Positions 29,192 to 39,816 of a stretch of DNA of 64,000 nt are shown piece after piece. Below the pieces are notes generated by a model, which was not told where the DNA came from, made no database searches, and was given only the letters and a program-made list of their open reading frames with translations. The stretch covers positions 4,030,001 to 4,094,000 of the forward strand of contig CP025776.1 in assembly GCA_002886105.1 (NCBI GenBank). The letters run 5' to 3'. Every line of letters starts with the position of its first letter. The first letter of the stretch is position 1. Both the position numbers and the translations under genes were made by a program. The DNA is from Enterobacter sp. EA-1. GTDB lineage: Bacteria; Pseudomonadota; Gammaproteobacteria; Enterobacterales; Enterobacteriaceae.

Positions 29192-30618
29192 ACCTTCACA
29201 ATGAGCTTCAGGAACTGCAGGATTTCCTGCGTGCGGCATTACTTGATCCCGCGAATCCACAGCAGTTGGCCATCAGCGGCAGCGATGAAGCCCTGACACC
29301 GGCAACAGCTTACCACCGCCGTGACAGACTGGTCACAACGCTTACAGCAGTGCCAGTTACCCGCCGGTACGCCAGTGGTGCTGTACGGCCACCAGCAGGC
29401 GGAGTTCGCTGTGGCCATCTATAGCTGTCTGCTGCATAACATTCCGTATATCCCGGTGGATTGCATTTATCCACAGGAACGGCTGAAAGAGATATGCTCG
29501 CTGGCAAGCGCGCCATGGTACTACGACATTGCCACCCGGCAGTTCGTGGCGACCGGTGAAACCGGCAAACCACTCGAAGAGCAGGATCTGGCGTACATCA
29601 TGTTCACCTCCGGCAGCACCGGCAAACCCAAAGGTGTGCAGATCGGGCGCGAAAGTCTGTGGCACTTTATGAAATGGGTTCGCCAGACTTTTCACTACCG
29701 CCGACGCCGGTGCTGATGAACCATGCGGTGTTCAGCTTCGACCTCTCTTTGATTCCGCTGCTGGCGAACCCGCCACCGGCGGGCATATCGTACTGAATGC
29801 GAAAGAGGATATCGCCGCCGACAACTGGCTTGATCGCCTGAAAAGCAATGCGGTTTCCGTGTGGGTATCCACGCCGTCCTTTGCTTATCAGCGTTTGCTC
29901 TCGCCGCAGTTCAACAGCGAATACCTGCCTGACCTCAACGTGTTTGTGTTTATTGGCGAGGTGCTGAACAAGGCGCTGGTCAAACAGTTACGCCGCCGCT
30001 TCCCGCAGGCCAAAATCCTTAACTCTTATGGCCCGACGGAAGCCACCATCGCCACGACAGTGATTGAAATCACCGATGAGATCCTGAACAGCGAGAACGA
30101 TCTGCTGCCGGTTGGCGCGATGATGCCGGACTCCAGAATGGAAATCACTCCGGAAGGCGAGCTGATCATTTGGGGGTAAAAATGTGATGCGCGGTTACCT
30201 CGGGCTGCCAAAAGAGAACGCCGAGAAGCTGCTGCGCCGGGAGAACGAAGCGTTCCGCGGCTACAGAACCGGCGACTGGGCTACGAAGATGGGCTGCTTT
30301 ACTGCCGGTCGTAACGACAGCCAGATCAAATTGAATGGCTACCGTATTGAGATCAACGAGATCGAAAACCGCCTGCTGGCGATGTCCGGTATCAGTGAAG
30401 CGGTGGTTCTGCCGCTGATGAAATCCGGCGGCGGCGTGCTGCGTATTGCCGCATTCTGTGTGACGAAACTGGCGCCGGAAGCGATTAAAACATCGCTGTC
30501 GAAGGTGATCCCGCCCTATATGGTGCCGTCGCAAATCATTATCAAAGACGCTTTGCCGCTCAATCCCAACGGCAAAATTGACCGTAAGCTGCTGGACACT
30601 CATGCCCGCACGAACTGA
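29188..30618 (+). CDS. dltA: D-alanine--D-alanyl carrier protein ligase DltA
   Basis: About 477 residues. ANL-superfamily adenylating enzyme: A3 core AYIMFTSGSTGKPKGVQIGR, then HAVFSFDLSLIPLL (the stretch that lines the amino-acid pocket), NSYGPTEATIATT (A5), FRGYRTGDLG (A7), GRNDSQIKLNGYRIEINEIE (A8) and LPLNPNGKIDRKLL with the catalytic A10 lysine. Frameshifts near 29300, 29690, 29775, 30175 and 30280. The carrier gene overlaps its stop codon and the MBOAT gene its start, as in a dlt operon. Loads D-alanine onto DltC; D-Ala versus another small amino acid is not proven by sequence. Confidence 0.85.
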
Positions 30619-30857
30619 TGATTCAGGAAATAGAGATGGAACAAGAAATTCTCGCACTGTTTGAAAAGATCTTATCCCGCAAAGTGGGCTTTAACGATGA
30701 GCTGATTGAGTCCGATATCCTCGACTCAATTCTGGCGGTGGATATGGTGCTGGAAGTGCAGGACGTTTATGGCTGCATGATACCGCCAACCGAAGTGGCG
30801 ACCGTGCTGAAAACCCCGGCGGACCTCGCGCACTTTATCGAAGAGAACCGCAGCTAA
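30618..30857 (+). CDS. dltC: D-alanyl carrier protein DltC
   Basis: 79 residues from ATG 30618 (73 from the internal ATG 30636, which has a better SD, AGGAAATAG). A four-helix carrier with the phosphopantetheine serine in DILDSILAVDMVLEVQD, followed by IPPTEVATVLKTPADLAHFIEE. Acidic, intact frame. It overlaps the dltA stop (TGATG) and is the last gene before a strong terminator. Needs a 4'-phosphopantetheinyl transferase encoded elsewhere. Confidence 0.88.
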   Translation: MIQEIEMEQEILALFEKILSRKVGFNDELIESDILDSILAVDMVLEVQDVYGCMIPPTEVATVLKTPADLAHFIEENRS

Positions 30858-30898
30858 GCACGCGGGTGGCGGCATATTTTCACATTCACCCGCTTCGA

Positions 30899-30927
30899 AG
30901 ACCCCGGCTTGCCGGGGGTCTTTTTTT
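30899..30927 (+). terminator. Intrinsic terminator of the dlt operon
   Basis: GACCCCGGC and GCCGGGGGTC pair around a two-base loop (one bulged G) and are followed by seven T residues at 30921-30927. Confidence 0.9.
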
Positions 30928-30988
30928 GTATCAACAGGCAGAGCGGGCTGCTGTTTAGGGTATGGCTTCGTCTTTACCCGCCCCTGCT

Positions 30989-31572
30989 TTACGCCACCCG
31001 CTCCGGTTCGGGAGATAACATGTTCAGCGCAGCCACCGGTGCGCGCGGCATGTTCTTTGGCGGCCATTTTCTGCTGCGCAATCAGGGCGTCATCGCGACC
31101 GGCGTAGCTTATCCCACTGGTATAAACAGGTGGCTGCAAATCCAGATTGCACAGCCGTGCCGTGGTCTCAAACTGAATCAGGTAATCCTCAATCGTGTGA
31201 CCGAAAAAACCGTCAGCGGTATAAAGCGCCTGCGGTGCGCCGGTGGTAAAAGAGAGAATGAGTTTTACCCCCAGTTTTGCCGTGGAGCCATGAGCAAAAC
31301 CATGCACCATGACCTGATCGATCCACAATTTCATTAAGCCCGGTACCGAATACCGCCAGGAAAAGGAAACTGCCAGACAATCACATCAGCTTTGAGCAGC
31401 GCGGCTTGCTCTGCGGCGACGTCGATTTGGTAGTCCGGATAAAGCGTATCCAGCCTGCGGATTTCTGCCTGCGGCAACGCCTGTGCAACGTCGTGCAGAA
31501 TGGTCGCATTGCCAACAGATTCCTGAAGATTGGGGTGCCCTGGGAAATAATCAATACGTTTTGCATTTTCAA
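30989..31572 (-). CDS. NAD(P)H dehydrogenase (quinone), flavodoxin fold
   Basis: About 194 residues. MQNVLIISQGHPNLQES-type FMN loop, LKADVIVWQFPFSWRYSVPG (family signature strand-turn), LMKLWIDQVMVHGFAHG, LGVKLILSFTTGAP and TIEDYLIQFETTARLCNLDL. Frameshifts near 31530, 31370 and 31055. Resembles MdaB/KefF/YwrO-type FMN quinone reductases. It is divergent from a LysR gene, with a small gene between, a common arrangement for LysR-controlled quinone or electrophile detoxification. Two near starts (31572 and 31566) are possible. Confidence 0.82.
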
Positions 31573-31644
31573 TTCGTTAACGGTGAGTGAGTGAAGAGAT
31601 GCGATCGGTTCGGCGACGCGGGTTAGCCTGTTCAGGCAAGGCTT

Positions 31645-31938
31645 TTATAGTCGGGAGAAAAGAGACTTTCCCAGCCCGCGAATGAGCCCCAGAGGAATGC
31701 ACTCGAACGTCAGCAAGCCTGCTTTTGCCAGCGGGAAGTCCGCCACGGCGGCGCTGGCGTCTTCGACCGAATCACACTCGAGAAACATCGCCACGCCCGG
31801 ACGATCCCGGCGGAAATAGATATCCCGGATAACACCGGATTTATATAAATCCCGGTGCATGTAAAACCTCGGCGGTCAGATGAGGGCATAGGCTTGTGGG
31901 GTCGCGCCAGCGGGGATATCCAGACACAAAATTCGCAT
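31645..31938 (-). CDS. Small dimeric alpha/beta-barrel type protein (muconolactone isomerase-like)
   Basis: About 97 residues. MRILCLDIPAGATPQAYA at the start; then, after shifts near 31880 and 31850, DLYKSGVIRDIYFRRDRPGV, AMFLECDSVEDASAAVADFP and LLTFECIPLGLIRGLGKSLF. The pattern of a GVAMFLEC strand after a helix and the small size suggest a ferredoxin-like fold as in muconolactone isomerase or YciI-like proteins. GGAG precedes the ATG. Likely cotranscribed with the quinone reductase gene and divergent from the LysR gene. Family assignment is tentative. Confidence 0.6.
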
Positions 31939-32077
31939 ATCAGGCTCCTGAGAGGATCACATCGGTGAAAAGTCAGGAGTATAAGCTCGCGATTTCGATA
32001 AAATTAGGCCACTATTGGCTCATGGATAGTTAGCCATTGGCTAATAATCCTCACTCCATTGCATAACGGATGGCGCT

Positions 32078-32968
32078 ATGAATAACGCGATTTACAATCA
32101 GCTACGCATCTTCCAGAGCATTGCACAGGAGGGGAGCATTTCGGCGGCAAGAAAACTGGAAATAACGCCCCCCTCCGTCAGTAAAGCGCTGAAACTTCTG
32201 GAGCATATTGGCCATCCGCTGTTTACCCGCACCACACGCCGTATTGAGCTGACTGACGCCGGGCAGCAGTTGCTGGCGCAAACTACCGTGGCCGTGGACG
32301 CGCTGCAAAAAGCCGTCGAAAGCATCAAAGACCAGAGCCAGCAACCGTCAGGTCTGGTAAGGATCACCCTCTCCCGTTTTGCTTATCTGCTGATCCTCAA
32401 ACCTTGTATGGCCGAATTTTGCCAGCGTTATCCCGGTATTCAGCTTGAGGTTTCTGTCAATGACGGGACCATCAACATTATCGATAAACGGTTCGATCTC
32501 GGCATCCGCTTCGGCGACATCACGGAAGGCGGCGTGGTGGCGCGCCAGTTGATGACGCCTTTTCGCGAAGGGCTGTATGCATCGGCCGCTTACCTTGCAG
32601 CCTTTGGCACGCCAGAATCACCGGCCGATCTCCAGCAGCACAAGCTGATCGGCTATCGGTTCATAACGAACAACCGCATTCTGCCGCTGATGCTGGACGA
32701 CAACGGAGAACAGTTAACCGTCGAGATGCCGAGGCCAGCTTATTGGCAATGATATCGAGGTGATGGCGGATGGGATCCGCAGCGGGCTGGGGATCGGCAG
32801 GCTGTTTGAGCCAATTCACGCATTGCAGCCGGATAAAGAGACATTTATTCCCGTCATGGAGCCTTACTGGAAGAGGTTTCCCCGGTGTATCTCTATTACC
32901 CGAAAAGCGCCGGGAAAACCAAACGCGTAAAAACGCTGATTGATTTCTTACTCAGCAAATCGGCTTAA
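32078..32968 (+). CDS. LysR-family regulator of the quinone reductase locus
   Basis: About 297 residues. Helix-turn-helix IFQSIAQEGSISAARKLEIT, PPSVSKALKLLEHIGHPLFTR; effector domain VRITLSRFAYLLILKPCMAEF, DLGIRFGDITEGGVVARQLM; ending SAGKTKRVKTLIDFLLSKSA. Frameshifts near 32735 and 32865. Divergent from the reductase and the small-protein gene, so probably their regulator; the short gap 31939-32077 contains ATTGGCTCATGGATAGTTAG and a nearby TTGGCTAA repeat that may be its site. Confidence 0.88.
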
Positions 32969-33008
32969 CCCGTTGTTATCACTGTTTTAAAAGGCGCGGG
33001 TAGAAACA

Positions 33009-33048
33009 GGCCTGATAACGCGCGTGTTATCAGGCCCTGATCATTTTT
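33009..33048 (+). terminator. Terminator downstream of the LysR gene
   Basis: GGCCTGATAAC (33009-33019) and GTTATCAGGCC (33026-33036) are perfect arms; a T-rich stretch (ATTTTTCT) follows. It also faces the end of the minus-strand dehydratase gene. Confidence 0.75.
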
Positions 33049-33049
33049 C

Positions 33050-34324
33050 TTAAGGTAAGACGAACGTGTTACGGTCTGGAAGCGGTGCCGTCAGGCGTGC
33101 GAGCCATTGTCCATGAGGAATACCGCCTTCACAGGGATATTTCGCCGCTTTCGCTTCATCAATATCAATGCCCAGTCCGGGTTTGTTATTCACATAAGCA
33201 TAACCCCCGGTCAATCTCCGGACAGCCCGGGAAAACGTCCCGTAATGCATCATTCACCGGCGTGTACTCCTGAATACCGAAGTTCGGCGAACTCCAGGTC
33301 AAGATGCATGTTCGCGCACACGCCGACGGGCGAAATATCGCCCGGCCCGTGCCATGCTGTGCGTACACCGTTCAGTTCACTGTACACCGCCAGTTTTTTG
33401 GCCGGGGTAATGCCGCCAATGGTGCTGACATGACAGCGAATGTAATCAATCAGTTTATTGTCGATTAACGGCTTCCCATTCGTTCACATTAACAAACAGC
33501 TCGCCCATAGAAATCGGCGTTGAGGATTGCTGGCGCAGCATTTTCAGCCAGTCGATATTTTCCGGCGCAACAGGATCTTCAAGGTAAAAGAGCTGATATT
33601 GTTCGAGGGTTTTCGCCAGCTTTATCGCCGTTACCGGTGTGACGCGTTCATGTACGTCATGAATAAATTCAATACCAAAACCGAGTTTATTGCGCAGATG
33701 GTCGAACAGGCGCGGGACGCTTTTGGCGTAAGCATCCGGGTCAAAATAGATGCCCGGTGTTTTGCTACGTGGAGAACGTTTAGGCTGAATGTTCTTCGCA
33801 CGCGCCAGTTGTGTGGCAATCAGTTTGAGATCATCGGTCCCTGCGCCGCCGTACATCCCCATCTGACAACGGACATACTGGTAACCCTCTTCCATTCTGG
33901 CGCGGATGTTATCTTCAACTTCCACTTCGTCGCCACCGTCGGTATGGCAGTAAAGCGGGATCCCATCACGGCATTTCCCGCCCAGAAGGTCATAAACCGG
34001 CATCCCCGCCAGCTTGCCTTTGATATCCCACAGGGCCATATCCACGCCGGATAACGCATTGTTCGCGATCGGGCCATTACGCCAATAGCCGCTGACGGCC
34101 CCCGACTGCCAGATATCTTCAATACGCGTCGGATCTTTACCAATAAGAAAGGGCGCCATGTACTCGTCGACCGCACTTTTTACCGCAAAGATGCGCTGGG
34201 TGAATGTGGCGCACCCCAGACCATACAGTCCGGGTTCATTTGTCTCGATCTTAACCACCGCGAGGTCGATACCGCCCGGCGCTGTCAGAATCGTTTTCAC
34301 GTTGGTGATTTTCAGGTTACTCAC
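33050..34324 (-). CDS. RspA/ManD-type sugar-acid dehydratase (enolase superfamily)
   Basis: About 424 residues. Capping domain TNVKTILTAPGGIDLAVVKI, RIEDIWQSGAVSGYWRNGPI; barrel SGVDMALWDIKGKLAGMPVY, LLGGKCRDGIPLYCHTDGGD, YQYVRCQMGMYGG, FIHDVHERVTPVTAIKLAKT (acid/base Asp), YLEDPVAPENIDW (metal Glu), STPISMGELFVN, IDYIRCHVSTIGGITPAKKL and TAWHGPGDISPVGVCANMHL. Frameshifts near 33460, 33300, 33220 and 33090. Homologous to D-mannonate/D-gluconate-type dehydratases, many of weak or unknown activity. Faces the SDR-MFS-IdnD operon, so a hexonate is the likely substrate. Confidence 0.87.
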
Positions 34325-34660
34325 GTTAACTCCTCAATTTAGCGAACGCGCTGAATGTCACACTGGTTTGGACGACACACAGCATATTTGTAAGTTGTCC
34401 TACAACTTAATGCTGTTTTAACACACTCGCACCGTTTTATTATCAGGGGATGCTTTATTTTGTGACGATGATCAACCTGCACTATTTTTAATCATAAAAA
34501 CATTTAAATACATAATATTATTGGAAAAACAAACACCATTACCCGGCAAACGAAATGTGATCATTGTTGCAAATATATTTTTACGCTATTGCTTTTACAG
34601 AACCGAAAACTCACCCTTTAAAGGACAGTCGTCATACAAATATTGAGTGAGGTAAACAGA
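34325..34660. promoter_or_regulatory. Divergent promoter region with a GntR-type operator
   Basis: 336 bases, AT-rich, no gene. A perfect palindrome TAAGTTGT-CCT-ACAACTTA at 34391-34409 resembles operators of FadR-subfamily GntR regulators and lies 67 bases upstream of the dehydratase. The GntR protein encoded at 38034-38755 is the obvious candidate binder. Confidence 0.65.
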
Positions 34661-35429
34661 ATGAGCGCATTATTTGACTTAACGGGGAAAACAGCGTTGG
34701 TGACAGGATCGGCGCGGGGTTTAGGGCTTTCCTATGCGGAAGGTCTCGCTGCTGCGGGCGCACGGGTAATACTGAACGACATCCGCGATACGTTAATGGC
34801 CGAAGCTGTCGATAAGCTGGTAACAAAAGGCTATAGCGCACAGGGGCTGGTGTTTGATGTCACGGATGAAGCGGCCATTGAAAAGGCATTTTCCGCACTG
34901 GATGAACAGGGAATTCATGTCGACATTCTGATCAATAACGCCGGTATCCAGTACCGTAAACCGATGGTAGAGCTGGAGCTGGAAAACTGGCAAAAGGTGA
35001 TTGATACCAACCTGACTAGTGCTTTCCTTGTTTCCCGCGCTGCGGCGAAACGTATGATCGCACGTAACACGGGCGGCAAAATTGTGAATATCGGTTCATT
35101 AACCAGCCAAAGCCGCCCGCCGACCGTTGCCCCTTACACAGCGGCAAAAGGTGGAATTAAGATGCTGACCTGTTCCATGGCGGCTGAGTGGGCGCAATTT
35201 AATATCCAGACCAATGCCATTGGACCGGGGTACATTCTCACGGATATGAACACCGCGTTAATTGAAGATAAACAATTCGACGCCCGGGTGAAAAGCAGCA
35301 ACCCGTCACAGCGCTGGGGACACCCGGACGAATTAATCGGCACGGCCGTTTTTCTGTCATCAAAAGCCTCCAAACTATATTAACGGGCAGATTATTTACG
35401 TTGATGGTGGTTGGCTGGCAGTGCTGTAA
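34661..35429 (+). CDS. idnO: Gluconate 5-dehydrogenase-type SDR (IdnO-like)
   Basis: About 256 residues. Rossmann motif LTGKTALVTGSARGLGLSYA, NNAG in DILINNAGIQYRKPM, catalytic Ser in VNIGSLTSQSRPP and Tyr-x-x-x-Lys in APYTAAKGGIK; ending YINGQIIYVDGGWLAVL. One shift near 35380. Reduces 5-keto-gluconate to gluconate in the L-idonate pathway. Followed by an MFS importer and IdnD-like enzyme in one operon. ATG 34661 fits the family start better than the upstream ATG at 34643. Confidence 0.88.
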
Positions 35430-35516
35430 AAACCGTACTCTACATTTTGCCTTTAACATCTACGATATGCCTGTTGTTAACCGCAATGGCATATCGATAA
35501 TAATGCAGGTATTTTC

Positions 35517-36885
35517 ATGAAGGCTTCCAAGATCACGACTCTTTATTCTCACATTGCTGTTTATCGTTACTGCAATTAATTATATGGATCGCGCCAATCT
35601 TGCAGTTGCAGGCACGAATATCCAGAAAGATTTCGACCTGTCGCCAACGCAGCTGGGTTTATTATTTTCGATGTTTACTCCGGGCTTATGCTGCGAGCCA
35701 GATCCCTGTTGGCTATGTGCTGGATCGCATTGGATCACGCGTTCTTTACGGGGGAGCCATTATTCTGTGGAGCGTTTTTACCTTTATGATGGGGTTCTCG
35801 TCGCATCACTTATTTGCAACCGCGACGGCATCTTTTGCCATGTTACTGGCTTGCCGCGCATTAATCGGTGTCGCCGAAGCACCCTCCTTTCCCTCGAACA
35901 CCAAAAATCATCGCCACCGGGTTCCCCGGATCATGAACGCGCACGCGCCACGGCCATTTACTCAAGTGCGCAATATATTGGTCTGGCGTTATTAACCCCG
36001 GCGTTATCCTTTATTGTGGCTAACTACGGCTGGGAAATGTCCTTCTATTTGTCTGGCGGCGCGGGCATTCTGTTTGGCATCTACTGGCTTATTTATTACA
36101 GAGACCCGCAGCACAGTAAATCCGTTAATCAGGCGGAGCTTGACTACATTAAGGCAGGCGGAGGCTACGGCTCGGTTAACCAGTCTACGGTTAATGAAAA
36201 AAATCAGCTGGCAAGACATTCGCTTCTTTCTCAGCAAAAAAACCGTCTGGGGACTTTTTATTACCCAGTTTGCCTGCTCTTCCACGCTCTATTTTTTCCT
36301 GACATGGTTTATTGTTTATCTGGAAAAGGGCTGCATCTCTCGGTTTCCCAAAGCCGGCATTGGCGCCATGCTCCCCCTATATTATGGCGATGTTCGGTGT
36401 TTTATGCGGCGGCACCCTTAGCGATATGCTGCTGAAAAAGGAAAATCCAGAACGCTGGCGCGTAAACTTCCTGTAATGGCAGGGCTTTGCGTCACCATGA
36501 TTATTGGGCTGGTTAATTTCTTCGAGGATCAACCGATTATCGCCATCGTTATTCTCTCTATTGCCTTTTTTCGCTAACGCTTTTTCCAAATTTAGGATGG
36601 GTGGTCTGGAGTGATGTTATTCCACGCAATTTCCTCGGCACGATGGGAGGCTTTTTAAATATTTGCGGGAATTTATCTGGAATTGTCAGCCCTATCGTGA
36701 TTGGGGGTCATCCTGCAACGCACCCAGAATTTCCAATATGCCATGTGGTATATCGCCGCCGTCGCCGGGTTGGGCCTGTTAGCTTACATTTTCCGGTAGG
36801 CAAAATCGACGTCATTTTGCCTGAAAATAAAAAGGTGAACAGGGCCGATGAGAATGCCATTGCTCCGGCAACCGCTAACAAATAA
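35517..36885 (+). CDS. MFS sugar-acid transporter (anion:cation symporter family)
   Basis: About 455 residues. TAINYMDRANLAVAGTNIQK, GYVLDRIGSRVLYGGAIILW, then the ACS-family block RALIGVAEAPSFPSNTKI and RARATAIYSSAQYIGLAL; later WQDIRFFLSKKTVWGLFIT and VWSDVIPRNFLGTMGGFLN. Frameshifts near 35545, 35690, 35905, 36215, 36340, 36400, 36440, 36575 and 36715. Similar to DgoT/GudP/ExuT-type hexonate and hexuronate transporters. Supplies the substrate for the neighbouring dehydrogenases and dehydratase. Confidence 0.86.
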
Positions 36886-36895
36886 AGAGGTCACA

Positions 36896-37947
36896 ATGAG
36901 TACTGGAAAAAATAACCTGTAACGCCTGTCTGGCACATGCGGAAAAAGATGTTCGCTACACCTCCCGTGAAATTGAGCACGGTGAAAAGGATGTCGTAGT
37001 CAAAGTCGCCTGTGGCGGTATTTGTGGCTCGGATATCCACTATTACCAGCATGGGCGCGCGGGAATGTCCATCCTGAAACACCCAATGGTGATTGGGCAC
37101 GAGTTCGTTGGCGTCATCCAAAAAGTACCGGCAGGCAGCACATTAGAAGTGGGTCAGACAGTCGCCGTGAATCCTTCCTGCCCGTGTAACCAATGCGAAA
37201 TGTGTCTTTCCGGGCATCAGAACTTGTGTGGGTCGATGCGCTTTATGGGCAGCGCGCAGTTCAATCCCCACGTTAACGGCGGATTCTCTGAATATGTGGT
37301 TGTCAAACCGGAACAGTGCATCCCTTATAACAGCGCGGTTCCGGCCAACGTTATGGCTTTTTCGGAGCCGCTCTCGGTCTCGATTCATGCTATAAACATG
37401 GCCGGTCAACTCACCGGAAAGCGCGCGTGCTGGTGATTGGCGCAGGTCCGATTGGTTGCCTGATTCTGGCGGCGGCAAAAGCGCGGGGGCATCAGAACTC
37501 GTGGCCTCGGATCTCAGCCCACGCTGCCTGAAACTGGCACAGCAGATGGGCGCCACCGCGGTGATGGACCCGCGTGATGAAGACCAGTGGCCCATTATCA
37601 GCAGCATAAAGGCTACTTTGATGTGGTGTTTGAAGCCTCCGGCGCACCGGCGGCAGTGGCGTCGACCGTCGATTTCACCCGCCCGGCAGGAACCATTGTT
37701 CAGGTCGGGATGGGAGCAAGCCCGGTCAGTTGGCCCGTCTCTCCAATGCTGGTCAAAGAAATTAACTGGGTGGGTTCGTTCCGGTTTATCAATGAGTTTG
37801 CCACCGCCGTGCACTGGCTTTGAAGACGGGCGCGTCGATCCGCGTCCTTTAATTAGCGCGGAATTTCCGCCGGAGAAAATCGAAGAGGCGCTGATTACCG
37901 CCACGGACAAGAATCTCTCTGCTAAGGTCCTCATTCGCTTCAATTAG
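36896..37947 (+). CDS. idnD: L-idonate 5-dehydrogenase-type zinc MDR
   Basis: About 350 residues. Catalytic zinc site VACGGICGSDIHYYQHG and MVIGHEFVGVI; structural zinc cysteines in SCPCNQCEMCLSGHQNLC; Rossmann VLVIGAGPIGCLILAAAK; C-terminus VDPRPLISAEFPPEKIEEAL. Frameshifts near 36910, 37430, 37485, 37600 and 37815. Oxidises L-idonate (or a related hexonate) to the 5-keto acid, the substrate of the SDR upstream. Confidence 0.9.
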
Positions 37948-37952
37948 AATGC

Positions 37953-37978
37953 AAAGCGCCCGCCCGGGCGCTTTGTTC
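37953..37978 (+). terminator. Terminator of the idn-like operon
   Basis: AAAGCGCCCG and CGGGCGCTTT pair with a minimal loop at 37953-37974, followed by TGTTCT; located six bases after the idnD-like stop. Confidence 0.8.
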
Positions 37979-38033
37979 TAAAATTGAATTGCTATACAAT
38001 AACACATTAACGGCATTTTACCGGACATCGATC

Positions 38034-38755
38034 TTGAGCATAAAAATCCATTCAAAAACAGAATGTTGTAAATGAAATTTATGATCAGATAAGTGCAAAG
38101 CTTCTGGATGGTAGTTGGGCGCCGAGGTAGCCGCCTTCCTTCTGAAGCTGAGCTCACCACGTCTTTTAATGTCAGCAGGGTCAGCGTACGTAGCGCGGTT
38201 CAACGCTTTCGCGATCTGGGTATCGTCGTCACCCGGCAAGGGAGCGAAGCTACGTCAGTGAAAACTTTACGCCTCAGATGTTGAGCAACGATCCGCGCCC
38301 TATTATGCATCTGAGCCGCGAAGAGTTTCATGACATGATGGTTTTTCCGCCAAACGGTGGAATTCAAATGTGTCGAGCTTGCCGTTGATAATGCCACCGA
38401 TGACGATATCCGCCAGCTTGAGCAAGCGCTGAATAATATGCTGATCAACAAAGGCGACTATAAAAAATATTCGGAAGCCGATTACGAGTTTCATTTAGCG
38501 ATTATCCGGGCATCGCATAATAGCGTGTTTTACAACGTCATGAACTCGATTAAAGATATTTACTACTATTATCTGGAAGAGCTTAACCGTGCGCTGGGCA
38601 TTACCCTTGAGAGCGTTGAAGCGCATATTAAAGTCTATATGTCCATCAAAAACCGTGATGCCTGCACAGCAGTAAAAGTGCTCAATGAAGCGATGTCGGA
38701 AAATATTGTCGCTATCGAAAAAATCAAATCAACAACGCCTGTCGATAAACGTTAA
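38034..38755 (+). CDS. GntR family (FadR subfamily) regulator
   Basis: About 240 residues. Winged helix: VVNEIYDQISAKLLDGSW, LPSEAELTTSFNVSRVSVRS, AVQRFRDLGIVVTRQGS; FCD effector domain: FHDMMVFRQTVEFKCVELAV, EADYEFHLAIIRASHNSVFY, NVMNSIKDIYYYYLEELNRA, SVEAHIKVYMSIKNRDACTA with the metal-binding D/H residues. Frameshifts near 38065, 38125, 38260 and 38345. The start is uncertain: a TTG at 38034 opens the only frame that joins the helix-turn-helix after one indel. Likely controls the sugar-acid genes through the palindrome at 34391-34409. Confidence 0.82.
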
Positions 38756-38929
38756 CCAGCCCCTGGTTCGCCCGAACCGGGAATCATTTTCCTCTGACGC
38801 ATTCGCGATTGGGCCAGACCGTAAGCGCGCTACAGCGGTGACGCTCGATCCGGCTAACATTATCCGCTTTGAATGACCGCTATACTGGCGATACGCAAGG
38901 ATGAGACATTAACGTTAGCGACAGCCATT

Positions 38930-39816
38930 ATGCGAAACTTAATCAATGAAGATCATTTTTTGAAAATTTAGAAACGTCGACAGAACTGGATTACGTTTTA
39001 CGCGCTGGAGAAGCCGTCCCGGAAGAGGGATTAGCTATCAAACCACATATGCATCTGGAGCATGAAATTATGTGGTTCCATAAAGCTCAGGGCAGTTACA
39101 GTATTGGCAGTGAAAAATTCGCGATAAAAGACAATACGTTAATTTATGTTAGCCCATTGGTACTCCATGATATGGCGCTGGAATACACCGACGATCATGA
39201 ACGTTTTTCTCTTTCAGTACGACCGTGCGGTACTCAACAGGTTAAAATATCCCATTCCCGCCATGAATCCACACATTGGAATCATAACCCAGCCCAATGA
39301 ACTGGAAGCCGAACGATTACAGTTTTTATTCAAATGGCTGGCTCAGGTGCACGAAACCGGGCATTCAACAGACGACACCAACCCGGTCATGATCCTTTTA
39401 CTCAATACCGTTTTTCAGTGCGCCTCCAGCGCACAGGCAATATCACCGGAGAAAGACAATCTCTCATTATTTGGAAAAAATGATTAATTTTATGGAGGAG
39501 ATGGAAAAACGAACCTCGTTGAATATCAGTTTGCATGAAGCCGCTGCCGCTGTAGGTCTGTCTTCGTGCCATTTCTCCCCGGACGTTCAAAAAAATCATG
39601 CAAATCAGCTTCAAAGAGTATCTGTTACGCAAGAAAATTGCCCGCTCCGTAGATATGCTGCGCAATACTGCGCTAAGCATTACCGACATTGCTTATCAGT
39701 GCGAGTTTACGGATGCGGCATATTACTGTTTTCAGTTCAAAAAACTGATTGGCGTTACCCCGAAAAAATTCAGAAATCATAGTCTCACCAGCGTGCAACT
39801 CCACAAAAATCGCTGA
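38930..39816 (+). CDS. AraC-family regulator of the xyloside locus
   Basis: About 295 residues in four frame segments (shifts near 38965, 39205, 39470 and 39580). Cupin domain HMHLEHEIMWFHKAQGSYSI and LIYVSPLVLHDMALEYTD; C-terminal HTH pair SLNISLHEAAAAVGLSSCHF and MLRNTALSITDIAYQCEFTD, then FQFKKLIGVTPKKFRN. Lies directly upstream of the GPH symporter and GH43 genes, and is their probable activator. Upstream gap 38756-38929 shows nothing further. Confidence 0.85.

Noticed and set aside
29188-30618. Possibility that the adenylating enzyme and carrier are a small nonribosomal peptide unit
   Set aside because: Tight overlap with MBOAT and DltD-type genes and a free-standing carrier fit a dlt operon much better; no condensation or thioesterase domain is present.
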